Positions 1 to 8,613 of a DNA stretch of 64,000 bases are shown one piece after another. Numbering within the stretch: position 1 is the first letter of the stretch; each line of letters opens with the position of its first letter. This stretch comes from an uncultured Coprococcus sp. (GTDB taxonomy: Bacteria > Bacillota > Clostridia > Lachnospirales > Lachnospiraceae). The translations under genes and the position numbers were made by a program. Below the pieces are notes generated by a model, which was given only the letters and a program-made list of their open reading frames with translations, made no database searches and was not told where the DNA came from. The stretch lies in the NCBI GenBank assembly GCA_934247115.1, contig CAKQIY010000005.1, forward strand, positions 1 through 64,000. Reading direction: 5' to 3'.

Positions 1-74
1 AACGCCACGTCCGTCAGAAGCAGCAGACCAAGCCAGACAATATTCTGTTTTATAACAAGTCCAAATCTTTTCAT
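1..74 (-). CDS. Sensor histidine kinase (BceS-like), N-terminal fragment cut by window edge
   Basis: Only the first 24 codons are inside the window. The ATG at 72-74 follows a TGGAGAG ribosome site and lies 10 bases after the stop of the response-regulator gene. The peptide starts MKRFGL and runs into a hydrophobic stretch (IVWLGLLLLT), as expected for the first membrane helix of an intramembrane-sensing kinase. Family is inferred from context: BceA, BceB and a response regulator directly upstream on the same strand. The kinase core cannot be seen. Confidence 0.7.
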   Translation of the reverse strand, partial: MKRFGLVIKQNIVWLGLLLLTDVA

Positions 75-84
75 ATTCTCTCCA

Positions 85-747
85 TTACTCAAGCTTGTAT
101 CCAACGCCTCTTACAGCTATGATCTTTGCCTTCATATCCAGTCCCGCCATTGTCTTTTTGAGTCTTGTAAGATTCACCTGCAGGGCATTTTCATCTATAT
201 ACTCCGACGTGCCCCACACTGCCTCACAAAGTTTCTCCTTAGACACGACATCTCCTCCGCTTGTCATAAGTGTTTCAAATATACGTCCCTGATTCTGTGG
301 AAGCACCGCAGATCTCCCATCTATATACAGAGTGTATGTCTGAGTGTCCAGAAGAAACCCTTCTCCTTCGATCAGGTTCTGTCTGCCCTCGTACCTCTTG
401 AGCACATTTGCCACCCGGGCCAGAAGCCGCTCACGGCGGCATGGCTTCGTGAGGAATTCATCAGCGCCCAGCTCCAGCGCATGGAGCTCGTCCTTTAGCT
501 GGTCCCTCGATGTGAGAACCAGCACAGGGACAGAGCTCCGCCTCTTGATCTCCCGGCATATGTCAAAGCCGCTCCTGCCAGGAAGATTGATATCCAGCAG
601 AAGAATATCCGGAGCCATGTCCTGTATCTGTTCTATTATGTTGTCAAATCCATCTGGCTTAACTGCCCTGTATCCTGCCTTTGTCAGCATATCCAGAAGT
701 TCATCGCACATGAGGGCATCGTCCTCAACCACCATCACACACTTCAC
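85..747 (-). CDS. OmpR/PhoB-type response regulator (BceR-like)
   Basis: A 220-aa two-component regulator. Residues 1-115 form a receiver domain with acidic pocket E8-D9-D10, phosphoacceptor D52 in LLLDINLPG, T79 and K101 in LTKPC. Residues 130-220 form a winged-helix DNA-binding domain ending in RGVGYKLE, typical of OmpR/PhoB. It follows the permease gene by 3 bases and precedes the kinase gene by 10, so it is surely co-transcribed with them. In Bce systems the regulator switches on the transporter genes in response to cell-wall-active peptides; the peptide sensed here cannot be told. Start is GTG at 747; an in-frame ATG four codons on is an alternative. Confidence 0.9.
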   Translation of the reverse strand: MKCVMVVEDDALMCDELLDMLTKAGYRAVKPDGFDNIIEQIQDMAPDILLLDINLPGRSGFDICREIKRRSSVPVLVLTSRDQLKDELHALELGADEFLTKPCRRERLLARVANVLKRYEGRQNLIEGEGFLLDTQTYTLYIDGRSAVLPQNQGRIFETLMTSGGDVVSKEKLCEAVWGTSEYIDENALQVNLTRLKKTMAGLDMKAKIIAVRGVGYKLE

Positions 748-750
748 CGT

Positions 751-2832
751 TTACTCAACCCTTTCCGGTGTCATCATCGCCATGAGATATCTGTTGCTTG
801 AGCGTTTCACCGCTGTCATATAGATATATTCTACCACACACAACAGGATTATCATAACCGCAGCTATGATAAGTATCTGTTTCATACTGCCGCGCATGAA
901 TTCTGACAGGATTCCCGTGAGCAGGGCCCGCACGCCGAATATACTGCTGACAGCCGCCACAGCAACCGGGATTCCGAAATACCAGCCCACCTGTCTGTTT
1001 GCTGAACTGCAGAGCATTTCGTATGTTGCGCCGAGCTTCACAAGGGTTCTGTACCTTCTGCCGGACTTTCTCTGTCCCATCAGGAACTGAACACCGATTA
1101 TGGTATTTGCGATTATGAGGAACACCACCGCCAGATAAAGCGTTATATATCCCGCAGCCACCGTGTAGAACATATTTCTTCCTATGTTCTGCAGATAACT
1201 CTCGTAATCAGCGTTTATACTCTCAAAATCTACACTATCAAGCTTCTCATTTTCATCCATTATGGCTTTCATGAGGCCCTTACCGTCCACGATATCCTTT
1301 TTGAGAACGGCATTTACATATAACTCGTAATTGTCATTTGTCAGTCTGGCAAATGTATCATCGTCCACGATAAGTCCGAACGACAGGGTTATCGATGAAT
1401 CTGTCACGATCTTCGTGGTCTGGACCTCTCCGGTCAGATGATACTCATCTCCTCTTACATCCACCTCCGGGCGCTCTGCCAATACCTCATTCAGTAAACC
1501 TCCGCGGTAATCAGTAAAGAAATCCGTATAGAGTGCCAGTTCATTTTCTCCGAGCTCCAAAGGCTCCTTTCCCGCAGCCTCAAGCACCTTGTTGTACGCA
1601 CTCTCCTGGATCAGGTAAGGGTATGTCATGTATGACATGTTATTTATAAGCACGTCCCTGTCCTCTGAAGCCTTGAGTTTTTCAAGTGCGGATATGACAT
1701 TCCCCACGTTCACAGCATCATCATGGGACTCATTTTCACCCATCTTTATATAACCAAGCTTCATATCGAATACGTTCGAGAAATCCTCCATCACACCTGC
1801 TTCCTCCAGCTTCGCGCGGATATTCCTGCTGTCCGCCTCAGCGTCATCCCCATATGAGGCAAATGTATAATCGAGCACATGGTCCATATTCTGTCTGGAT
1901 ATACATATGCCAACGCCCGCACCGCAGCAGCACAGGGCGCCGAGTATGAGTATCGAGCTTATTGCAAGCGTTCCAGATTTTGTTACTACATTTTCGTGTA
2001 CCTGCCTGAACCCGAACACGGCAAGTGGCTTTGAGCCATTTGCACGTCTGGCCAGTGCATCAACAAAGAGCCTGAGACCGAAAAACAGCAGGAACATGCC
2101 AACAAATCCCAGTGTTATGGTGACCGCCATATATTTTACGCTGATCCACGAATAGCCGCCTATTCCCTGACAGTATGCAGCGATAAGCGCTGCAAGACCG
2201 AGGACTGCACTCACACCATACACAGGAGCCGGAAGCTGTTTCTTCTCTGTCTCCGGTGTATCTACAAGGAGATCGCCTATCTGCTTTCTTGCAAGCTTAC
2301 CGCTCAGTATGAGAAATGCTGCAAGCTTTATCGCTACAAATCCAACAGTTGTCAGTATGACTGCCTGCAGTGAAAATGATACGTGATGACCTATAACGCC
2401 AAGACCTACCAGTCTGGCTGTGAGAAGGCTGACCACCTCAGACACCAGGATCGCTATAGGAAGTCCGATGAGCAGAGCCACTACGCTGCTGCCCAGATCC
2501 TCCGCCATCAGCAGGGCAAAAAGCTTTGATCTCCTCATCCCCATCATTATATACATTCCAAGTTCGTGCCTCCGTCGTTCGAGCTGGTATTTGCTTGCAT
2601 AGTATATAAGAAAGAACAACATGACCAGTGAAAATACATAGAACACCGCCGCTATCTGAAGAAGACTGTTCACCGCATCGCTTTCAAGACTTCTCAGGAA
2701 TATCATCACATCCTGATGGGACAGCGCCAATATGATATAAAATGCCACTATGGACACGACCAGCGAAGCGAAGAACAGACCATTCTCTTTCCTGCTTCTC
2801 CGGCTGTTCCTCATTGCGAGTTTAAAGAACAT
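751..2832 (-). CDS. BceB-type ABC transporter permease (FtsX superfamily)
   Basis: A 693-aa membrane protein with the BceB layout: a first helix near residues 20-40, a group of helices up to about residue 310, a large extracellular domain of roughly 200 residues (about 320-530), and three helices at the C-terminus. The N-terminal MFFKLAMRNSRRSRKENG is typical. In the family the extracellular domain binds peptide antibiotics such as bacitracin or lantibiotics, and the permease also signals to the kinase. The start overlaps the ATPase gene end by 11 bases and has a GGAGG site 8 bases upstream, indicating translational coupling. Substrate is not predictable from sequence alone. Confidence 0.9.
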   Translation of the reverse strand: MFFKLAMRNSRRSRKENGLFFASLVVSIVAFYIILALSHQDVMIFLRSLESDAVNSLLQIAAVFYVFSLVMLFFLIYYASKYQLERRRHELGMYIMMGMRRSKLFALLMAEDLGSSVVALLIGLPIAILVSEVVSLLTARLVGLGVIGHHVSFSLQAVILTTVGFVAIKLAAFLILSGKLARKQIGDLLVDTPETEKKQLPAPVYGVSAVLGLAALIAAYCQGIGGYSWISVKYMAVTITLGFVGMFLLFFGLRLFVDALARRANGSKPLAVFGFRQVHENVVTKSGTLAISSILILGALCCCGAGVGICISRQNMDHVLDYTFASYGDDAEADSRNIRAKLEEAGVMEDFSNVFDMKLGYIKMGENESHDDAVNVGNVISALEKLKASEDRDVLINNMSYMTYPYLIQESAYNKVLEAAGKEPLELGENELALYTDFFTDYRGGLLNEVLAERPEVDVRGDEYHLTGEVQTTKIVTDSSITLSFGLIVDDDTFARLTNDNYELYVNAVLKKDIVDGKGLMKAIMDENEKLDSVDFESINADYESYLQNIGRNMFYTVAAGYITLYLAVVFLIIANTIIGVQFLMGQRKSGRRYRTLVKLGATYEMLCSSANRQVGWYFGIPVAVAAVSSIFGVRALLTGILSEFMRGSMKQILIIAAVMIILLCVVEYIYMTAVKRSSNRYLMAMMTPERVE

Positions 2833-3595
2833 TTGCGCTGCCTCCTCCCATCTGCGCCATCAGCTTGAGTATCCTCTCATAAAACTCCTGCTGTGACTCT
2901 CTCTCCATATCTCTTCTGAGCTCATGGAATATCCTGCCATCCTGTATGAAGAGTATCCTCTTGCAGAAGCTGGCCGCATTTGAGTCGTGGGTCACCATAA
3001 GTATGGTAGTGTTGTCATCCCTGTTCAGTCCCAACAGTTTCTCCATGAGTGCCTTTGCATTTCTTGAGTCGAGTGCTCCGGTCGGCTCGTCCGCAAGAAT
3101 AATCCCCGGATTAAGTATGAGCGCTCTGGCGGCCGCAACCCTCTGTCTCTGACCACCAGACATCTGCGACGGGAATTTGTCAAGCACGTTATCTATCTCC
3201 AGATATGATGAAAGCTTTTCCAGTCTGCTTCTGCTCTCATCCTCGGATACACCGTGTATTGACAACGGAACCATAATGTTCTCTCTGCCTGTTAGATTGT
3301 CCAGAAGTTCAAAGTTCTGGAACAGATAACCTATCTCCCTGCCTCTATACTGCGCAAGCTTCGCACCTTTAAGCGCCTGTATCTCTTTGCCCTGGAGCTC
3401 TATGGTTCCGCTGTCAGGCTTTATGACCGTTGCGATACAGTTCAGCAGTGTGGACTTTCCCGATCCACTGCTACCCATGATGCCAAGGAACTCCCCCGGC
3501 ATGACCTGAAATGATATGCCGTCCAGAGCCTTAGTCTGGTTTGGCTTTTTGCCATAGTATTTCTTCAGTGATTCTATCTTTAATAAACTATCCAT
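2822..3595 (-). CDS. BceA-type ABC transporter ATP-binding protein
   Basis: A 257-aa ATPase that powers the adjacent BceB-like permease. Seen: Walker A GSSGSGKST near residue 41, Q-loop LFQNFELLD, signature MSGGQRQR, Walker B IILADEPTGALD and an H-loop MVTHD. This is the MacB/LolD/BceA class. I choose the ATG at 3595 because AAAGG lies 8 bases before it; a GTG three codons upstream has no spacing to that site. First gene of a four-gene minus-strand operon (ATPase, permease, regulator, kinase). Gene order differs from the B. subtilis bceRS-bceAB order. Confidence 0.92.
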   Translation of the reverse strand: MDSLLKIESLKKYYGKKPNQTKALDGISFQVMPGEFLGIMGSSGSGKSTLLNCIATVIKPDSGTIELQGKEIQALKGAKLAQYRGREIGYLFQNFELLDNLTGRENIMVPLSIHGVSEDESRSRLEKLSSYLEIDNVLDKFPSQMSGGQRQRVAAARALILNPGIILADEPTGALDSRNAKALMEKLLGLNRDDNTTILMVTHDSNAASFCKRILFIQDGRIFHELRRDMERESQQEFYERILKLMAQMGGGSANVL

Positions 3596-3623
3596 ATTGT
3601 TCACCTTTCTTTATTTTTATTTG

Positions 3624-3645
3624 GGGACGGAGGTACCTGACCCCT
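3624..3645. repeat. Short GC-rich inverted repeat (GGGGACGGAGGT type)
   Basis: Reads GGGGACGGAGGTACCTGACC followed by CC. The same word family, GGGTCAGGCACCTCCGTCCCC in the other orientation, recurs at 57010-57030. Both lie in intergenic DNA next to a minus-strand terminator. They resemble REP-like intergenic palindromes of Firmicutes (inference). Confidence 0.5.
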
Positions 3646-3658
3646 TTTGACCTATTTT

Positions 3659-3710
3659 GAAAAAACAAAAACAGCGCCGCTCTGATATCATAATATCAGA
3701 ACGACGCTGT
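3659..3710 (-). terminator. Intrinsic terminator of the decayed permease gene
   Basis: Inverted repeat 3671-3710 (arms ACAGCGcCG and CGaCGCTGT plus TCTGATAT/ATATCAGA) followed on the minus strand by TTTTTGTTTTTT. It lies 60 bases after the stop of the permease remnant and upstream of the bce-type operon. Confidence 0.85.
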
Positions 3711-3770
3711 GATTAACACTTACACCTCGTGTAAGTTTTCCTCTCGTATAATCTGTATGTTTTATTGGAT

Positions 3771-3866
3771 TTACTCTGCATCCTCAGTCTTTGGGGCCTC
3801 GTGGGCATCCATGTTCTTAGGAAGCACAAGATTCAGAATGACGGCAACTATGAATACAACAGCCAC
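3771..3866 (-). pseudogene. C-terminal remnant of a uracil/xanthine permease (NCS2 family)
   Basis: The minus strand reads 31 codons ending in TAA: a hydrophobic end VVFIVAVILNLVLPK, then a charged tail MDAHEAPKTEDAE. The hydrophobic stretch ending NLVLPK matches the last helix of UraA/PyrP-type permeases. There is no start codon or upstream body; DNA beyond about 3870 is unrelated and A+T rich. The original terminator (3659-3710) is still in place. I read this as the 3' end of a gene removed by deletion. Family call rests on about 15 residues. Confidence 0.5.
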
Positions 3867-4010
3867 ACAAAACTGATTCCCATAACTATAGGGCTTGTTC
3901 TTTACTCATTTTCTCCCCTGTATTTTTTTGTCCATTTCAACAGAAATGACTCTACCATAGTTCGTGCAATATAGACATGTTTTTTTGTCGCTTTTTCCTA
4001 ATTTTTTTAG

Positions 4011-4016
4011 TATAAT
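4011..4016 (+). promoter_or_regulatory. -10 element of the amylase gene
   Basis: A perfect TATAAT at 4011-4016, 35 bases before the start codon, in a T-rich tract. The only -35 candidate, TTGTCG at 3985-3990, has a long 20-base spacer, so the -35 is weak or absent. Confidence 0.6.
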
Positions 4017-4050
4017 GTAAATGCTAATTTAAAAAAATGGAGGGATAACT

Positions 4051-5913
4051 ATGGCATGGTATGATGAGGCAGTTTTTTATCACATTTATCCACTGGGACT
4101 TGCGGGAGCCCCAAAACAGAACGACTACGGTGAGCCTGTTCACCGCTTAAACACCCTGCTTCCATGGGTGGATCATATAAAGGAGATCGGCGGATCAGCA
4201 CTGTACATCGGACCACTCTTCGAGTCCGTTGGACATGGCTACGAAACTACAGATTACAAGAAGCTCGACTCCCGTCTCGGAACAAATGAAGACCTGACTG
4301 CATTTGTGGCTTACTGCCACGAGCAGGGCATAAAGGTCATCTTTGACGGAGTGTTCAACCACACAGGCCGTGACTTCTTCGCATTCAAGGACATCCAGGC
4401 AAACAGAGAGAATTCACAGTACAAAGACTGGTACTGCAATGTGAATTTCTGGGGCAACAACGAGTACAACGACGGTTTCTCTTACGACAACTGGGGAGGC
4501 TACAACCTTCTCGTCAAGCTGAATCAGAAGAATCCTGCTGTCGTTGACTATATATGCGATGTGATCCGTTTCTGGGTAAGTGAGTTCGATGTGGACGGTA
4601 TCAGGCTTGACGCTGCGGACGTCCTTGATTTTGATTTCATGAAGGCACTGCGCCGCACAGCAAATGAAGTGAAGCCGGATTTCTGGCTCATGGGTGAGGT
4701 CATCCACGGCGACTACAGCCGCTGGGTAAACGGCGAGACTCTTCACAGCGTCACCAACTACACACTTCACAAGGCTCTGTACAGCGGTCACAATGACCAC
4801 AACTATTTTGAAATTGCGCACACTGTAAGACGTCTCCAGAACATGGGAACATTAAAGCTCTACAACTTCGTAGACAACCATGATGTGGAGCGTATCTATA
4901 CAAAGCTCACCAACAAGGCACATTTTGCACCTGTACATGTATTACTCTACACTCTTCCGGGTGTGCCTAGCATATACTACGGTTCAGAATTCGGTATTGA
5001 GGGACGCAAGGAATATGGCTCAGACGACAGCTTAAGACCAGCTCTCAATATAGAAGATTACAAGGATTCAGTAAAAACCAACCCTTGCACAGCACTCATC
5101 GCCGCACTCGGCAAGGTACGTCAGGCTGTTCCTGCACTGTCATATGGCAGCTACGATGAGCTGATGCTCACCAACAGGCAGTTCGCATACGCAAGAGATC
5201 TTGATGGAACCCGTGTCATCGTGTCTGTAAACAACGACGATGCCCCAGCCGGAATGCACCTTGCAGCAGGGAACTGCACAGCATACATCGGCGCCCTGTC
5301 AGGCGAGAAGGTATCTGTACAGGATGGTCATATCAACATACCCCAGCCTGCAAACAGCGGAGAGATCTGGGTGCCTGAGGAAACTGACCTGAATGTCAAG
5401 CCGGTTAAGGTTGAGCCAAATACTGAAAACAAGACTGAGAGTGAAGCTAAAATCGTGGCTGATAACAAGGGCAAGGTAGATAGCGAAGCCAAGTCTGATG
5501 TTGAAGATAAAACTGCCAGTGAAGGTAAAGTAGTTTCTGGAACAGATACCGATATCGAGGACAAGAATGAAGCTAAATCAATGACAGAATCCAAAGACAT
5601 TGTGACTGCTACAGAATCTGCAGATGCAAAGGAAATCGCGACTGACACTGAGGAAAATACAGCTACCTCCAATGAGGTAGAAGATTCCGCCAAGGAAGCC
5701 TCTATAAAGGCTGCTGCCGACACCCCGGTTGATCCAGAAACCATCACAGTTGACTGGAGCAAGTCTCCGGAATCCATGACAGTTCCTGAACTTCAGGCTG
5801 CTGTCCTGGCAAAGCTTGCAGGCAACGGACCTGTTGATGCGCAGATGAAGAAGACTGTCACAGACAACATCTGGCATGACTCTCTTGTGAACTGGCTGAA
5901 GAGCTTCCACTGA
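4051..5913 (+). CDS. GH13 alpha-amylase-family enzyme with acidic low-complexity tail
   Basis: A 620-aa protein without signal peptide, so probably intracellular. Residues 1-440 are a GH13 barrel with all four conserved regions: FDGVFNHTG (98-106), DGIRLDAAD with nucleophile D187, MGEVIHGD with acid/base E216, and VDNHD with D278. This suits hydrolysis or transfer on alpha-glucan oligosaccharides (cyclomaltodextrinase or neopullulanase-like). Residues about 450-560 are a Lys/Glu/Asp/Thr/Ser-rich repetitive stretch with repeats such as SEAK and EDK, followed by a 50-residue helical C-terminal domain ending NWLKSFH. The tail is not part of GH13. Ribosome site GGAGGG lies 6 bases before ATG. Single-gene unit with its own promoter and terminator. 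Confidence 0.9.
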   Translation: MAWYDEAVFYHIYPLGLAGAPKQNDYGEPVHRLNTLLPWVDHIKEIGGSALYIGPLFESVGHGYETTDYKKLDSRLGTNEDLTAFVAYCHEQGIKVIFDGVFNHTGRDFFAFKDIQANRENSQYKDWYCNVNFWGNNEYNDGFSYDNWGGYNLLVKLNQKNPAVVDYICDVIRFWVSEFDVDGIRLDAADVLDFDFMKALRRTANEVKPDFWLMGEVIHGDYSRWVNGETLHSVTNYTLHKALYSGHNDHNYFEIAHTVRRLQNMGTLKLYNFVDNHDVERIYTKLTNKAHFAPVHVLLYTLPGVPSIYYGSEFGIEGRKEYGSDDSLRPALNIEDYKDSVKTNPCTALIAALGKVRQAVPALSYGSYDELMLTNRQFAYARDLDGTRVIVSVNNDDAPAGMHLAAGNCTAYIGALSGEKVSVQDGHINIPQPANSGEIWVPEETDLNVKPVKVEPNTENKTESEAKIVADNKGKVDSEAKSDVEDKTASEGKVVSGTDTDIEDKNEAKSMTESKDIVTATESADAKEIATDTEENTATSNEVEDSAKEASIKAAADTPVDPETITVDWSKSPESMTVPELQAAVLAKLAGNGPVDAQMKKTVTDNIWHDSLVNWLKSFH

Positions 5914-5966
5914 TTTTCTCATAGCACCGCAGTTTTATAATTCAGTGCACAATTATCACATTTTAT

Positions 5967-6023
5967 AAAAAAAAGCCAATAGATACAACACATGAGAATC
6001 TTGTATCTATTGGCTTGTTTTTT
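5967..6023. terminator. Bidirectional intrinsic terminator
   Basis: Long stem AAGCCAATAGATACAA / TTGTATCTATTGGCTT (5973-6016) with an A-run on the left and GTTTTTT on the right. It sits between two convergent genes, the amylase and the MalT-like regulator, and can stop transcription from both sides. Confidence 0.9.
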
Positions 6024-6040
6024 ACTTTAATTGTGTACTT

Positions 6041-8485
6041 CTATATAATTCCCCGGTCCGCTGCCGCTTTCACAGCTCCAGCTTTACCAGATACGCCAAG
6101 TTTTTTATATGCTTGTGTCAGATGATACTTGACATTTGCCTCTGTCATATTAAGCCTGACCGCTATATTCTGCCTGGATAATCCCTCTGCCTGAAGCTTA
6201 AGTATACTCACCGCTGTTTCACTGAGCTGCACATCCTCTTCTCCAGCCTTCAGATATCCTGGATAAAACCTCTTCATCTTCTCTGTCTCCCGTTGAACCT
6301 GCTTGAAATATGCTTTTTTCCTTGCAAGTTTATCCTCCGGCATATCCACCGGCTGTATCTCCAGCCAGTCACAGGAATTCAGAAGACCATACACTGCTGC
6401 GCCTTCCCTTGAAATAACCCTTACAAATCCGTACTCATATGTCTTATCAAGCGCAGATCTCATATATTCTTTCCAGCTGTCAAGCCCCAGCCTATAGTTG
6501 GTAATAGCCATTAGCACATCACATTCCATGTCTATATACGTTCTCTTCATGACCCCAACATAGTACCTGAGCTTTTCCAGAAGACTATATGCCTGCCCGT
6601 CTCTGCCACTCATGAGATAATATCTCACCTTAGTGAGATATATGAACCTGTCAAATATCCTGAACTCTACATTTTCATCAGGAGCGGAAGCCATCCATTC
6701 AGCTGTGCTATTTCTTTCTCCCCTGTAGAGACAACATCTGGCCTTAAACGCCTTTATATTCGGAATTATATTCTTTACATTCTCATTCTCAGCTTTCTTC
6801 TCTAAACTCGTAAGAATGTCCAATGCCTCTTGAGGTTTTCCATTCTGCAGATGAAGCCATGCCTGTACTCCATCAGCCACAAAGCACTGCTCTAGCTTTC
6901 CCCCAGCCTCTGCCTGTATTCTTCCCTTTGCTGCCAGAGTTGCTATCTCATAATTATCCCCTGCCTTTTCCAGAAAACTCTCTGCCAAAGCCAGATTTAC
7001 CATGCCTTTTCCGTACTTTCCAAGGACTATATCGAATGTTTTCCCCAATGTCGCAACAAGTTCTCTATCCTTCTTGCTCCATTCGCAGAAATCCTTTCCT
7101 CCGTTCATCAGGGATGGCAGATTGGCAGTTACTGAAAACTCCGGAAGTCTGATTTCCTTATTGAATACCATGATATAAGCAAGTTTCAGCAGCTGCATAA
7201 CCTCCACGCTTCCTCTATGAGGCAATGATATATCCAAAAATATTCTCAAACTCTTTGCATTTTTGTGGGCACTGCCCTGACTGTTCTGTTCATACTGCTT
7301 CAGGCCGTCATACCACCTTTCGCTTTCCTCCGGGTTGAGCAGCAACGACTGCAGCATACTCATAGCCGACATAAGCTCCGGACTCTTTGACACCAACTGA
7401 TCAGGAAGCTTCAGGTAATAGTCCTTCAGATCATAATAATATCCCAGGTTTGGTGCCTTTCTGGCGTTGTCAACCAAAATTGAAACTATCTGTTCTGTAG
7501 CCTGGGCTTTCTCATACATATTCAAAGCCTGACTGATTTCACCATTCAGACGGAAGAACAGCCCTGCATTCTCATATAGCGCTCTCATCTGTTCTTTTTC
7601 GTATTTTCGTGCAAGTCTCCTCCTCATGGAAACTCTCATATGATACTGCAGCTGATACCTGTTACTGCCATCTGCATCTATCCAGCTTATCATAAAATTT
7701 CCAAGCCATTTTGCACGCTCTATCAGCACTCCACTATCACTACGCCCTGTAATCATCTCAGCCTGCTTAGTGGTAAAATCATCCACCACAGATATCTCCA
7801 TCAGAAATTCCTGCATCTCTATATCCCAGTTGTCATACACATGATACTCCAGATAATTACACATCTCCTCCACAACACGCCTTGCAAATCCATCATATTG
7901 CCCGCTTGTCAATTCCCCATCATATCCAACTTCTTTATATATTCCATTACACATCTCCAACGCGAATGGCAGACCTATCGTCTCCTGAAACATCCTTACC
8001 GTTTGTTCATCAGTCAGCTTAATACCAGCACATTCCACATATTTTTCTACGTCATCAAGCCCAAATAAAAGAAGCTTTCCATCCACCACATAAAAGCCTT
8101 CCTGAAATCTGACCGCAGAAAGCCATGGAGGTACCGGGCATCTTCCAATCAGAATAACCCACACATCTTCTCTCTTTATGAGGTCAATTATCATAGACCT
8201 CTCATAATCCATATCTCCCCAGGACAACTCATGCAGATTATCAACCACAACTATCTTTCTTACCGCACTCCGTTTTATATCCAGATCATCGCAATTCACA
8301 TTTCCGGCATCAACCAAAATATAGTTCCGGCTTCCAAGATATTTACTGACCAATGTGGTTTTACCCGAACCACTGACCCCGAATATATATGCAGTTACAT
8401 TCCCCTCATCCGCTGTCTTCAGAAGCCTCCAGGCTTTTTTCGGTTTTATAAAACAGCCTTTATTACCCGAAGCCGTATTCCCCAT
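6041..8485 (-). CDS. MalT-like LuxR-family transcriptional regulator with P-loop ATPase
   Basis: An 814-aa regulator with STAND/MalT design: N-terminal NTPase with Walker A GVSGSGKTT (residues 36-44) and a Walker B-like IVVVDN near 79-83; a long helical repeat middle (about 300-740); and a C-terminal LuxR helix-turn-helix (about 755-814, with LSRQNIAVRLNMTEANVKYHL). Such proteins bind an inducer and ATP, then activate genes through direct DNA repeats. It lies directly downstream of the 3345-aa exported protein on the same strand with a weak hairpin between, suggesting it is partly co-transcribed and controls that gene. A shorter paralogue at 26301-27803 sits beside the homologous 2141-aa protein. 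Ribosome site AAGGAG is 10 bases before ATG. Confidence 0.85.
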   Translation of the reverse strand: MGNTASGNKGCFIKPKKAWRLLKTADEGNVTAYIFGVSGSGKTTLVSKYLGSRNYILVDAGNVNCDDLDIKRSAVRKIVVVDNLHELSWGDMDYERSMIIDLIKREDVWVILIGRCPVPPWLSAVRFQEGFYVVDGKLLLFGLDDVEKYVECAGIKLTDEQTVRMFQETIGLPFALEMCNGIYKEVGYDGELTSGQYDGFARRVVEEMCNYLEYHVYDNWDIEMQEFLMEISVVDDFTTKQAEMITGRSDSGVLIERAKWLGNFMISWIDADGSNRYQLQYHMRVSMRRRLARKYEKEQMRALYENAGLFFRLNGEISQALNMYEKAQATEQIVSILVDNARKAPNLGYYYDLKDYYLKLPDQLVSKSPELMSAMSMLQSLLLNPEESERWYDGLKQYEQNSQGSAHKNAKSLRIFLDISLPHRGSVEVMQLLKLAYIMVFNKEIRLPEFSVTANLPSLMNGGKDFCEWSKKDRELVATLGKTFDIVLGKYGKGMVNLALAESFLEKAGDNYEIATLAAKGRIQAEAGGKLEQCFVADGVQAWLHLQNGKPQEALDILTSLEKKAENENVKNIIPNIKAFKARCCLYRGERNSTAEWMASAPDENVEFRIFDRFIYLTKVRYYLMSGRDGQAYSLLEKLRYYVGVMKRTYIDMECDVLMAITNYRLGLDSWKEYMRSALDKTYEYGFVRVISREGAAVYGLLNSCDWLEIQPVDMPEDKLARKKAYFKQVQRETEKMKRFYPGYLKAGEEDVQLSETAVSILKLQAEGLSRQNIAVRLNMTEANVKYHLTQAYKKLGVSGKAGAVKAAADRGII

Positions 8486-8555
8486 ATGTACAAATCTCCT
8501 TTTCTCACTTTTTAATCCCGGTATAGATAATCAACACCCTGTATATATCAGCAAA

Positions 8556-8597
8556 GGTGCCTGCATCCAGCCCCAACGGGCCGGATGTCAGGCACCT
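8556..8597 (-). terminator. Hairpin after the 3345-aa protein gene
   Basis: Arms AGGTGCCTGcATCC and GGATGtCAGGCACCT with an additional GCCC/GGGC core. It lies 17 bases after the stop of the giant gene. On the minus strand it is followed only by TTTGCTG, so it is a weak terminator and may allow some read-through into the regulator gene. Confidence 0.55.
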
Positions 8598-8613
8598 CAT
8601 GCAGATACTATTT

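Noticed and set aside
5328..5777. 149-codon open frame antisense to the amylase tail
   Set aside because: It arises from the low-complexity repeats of the sense gene, has no ribosome site, and the sense frame has a complete enzyme.
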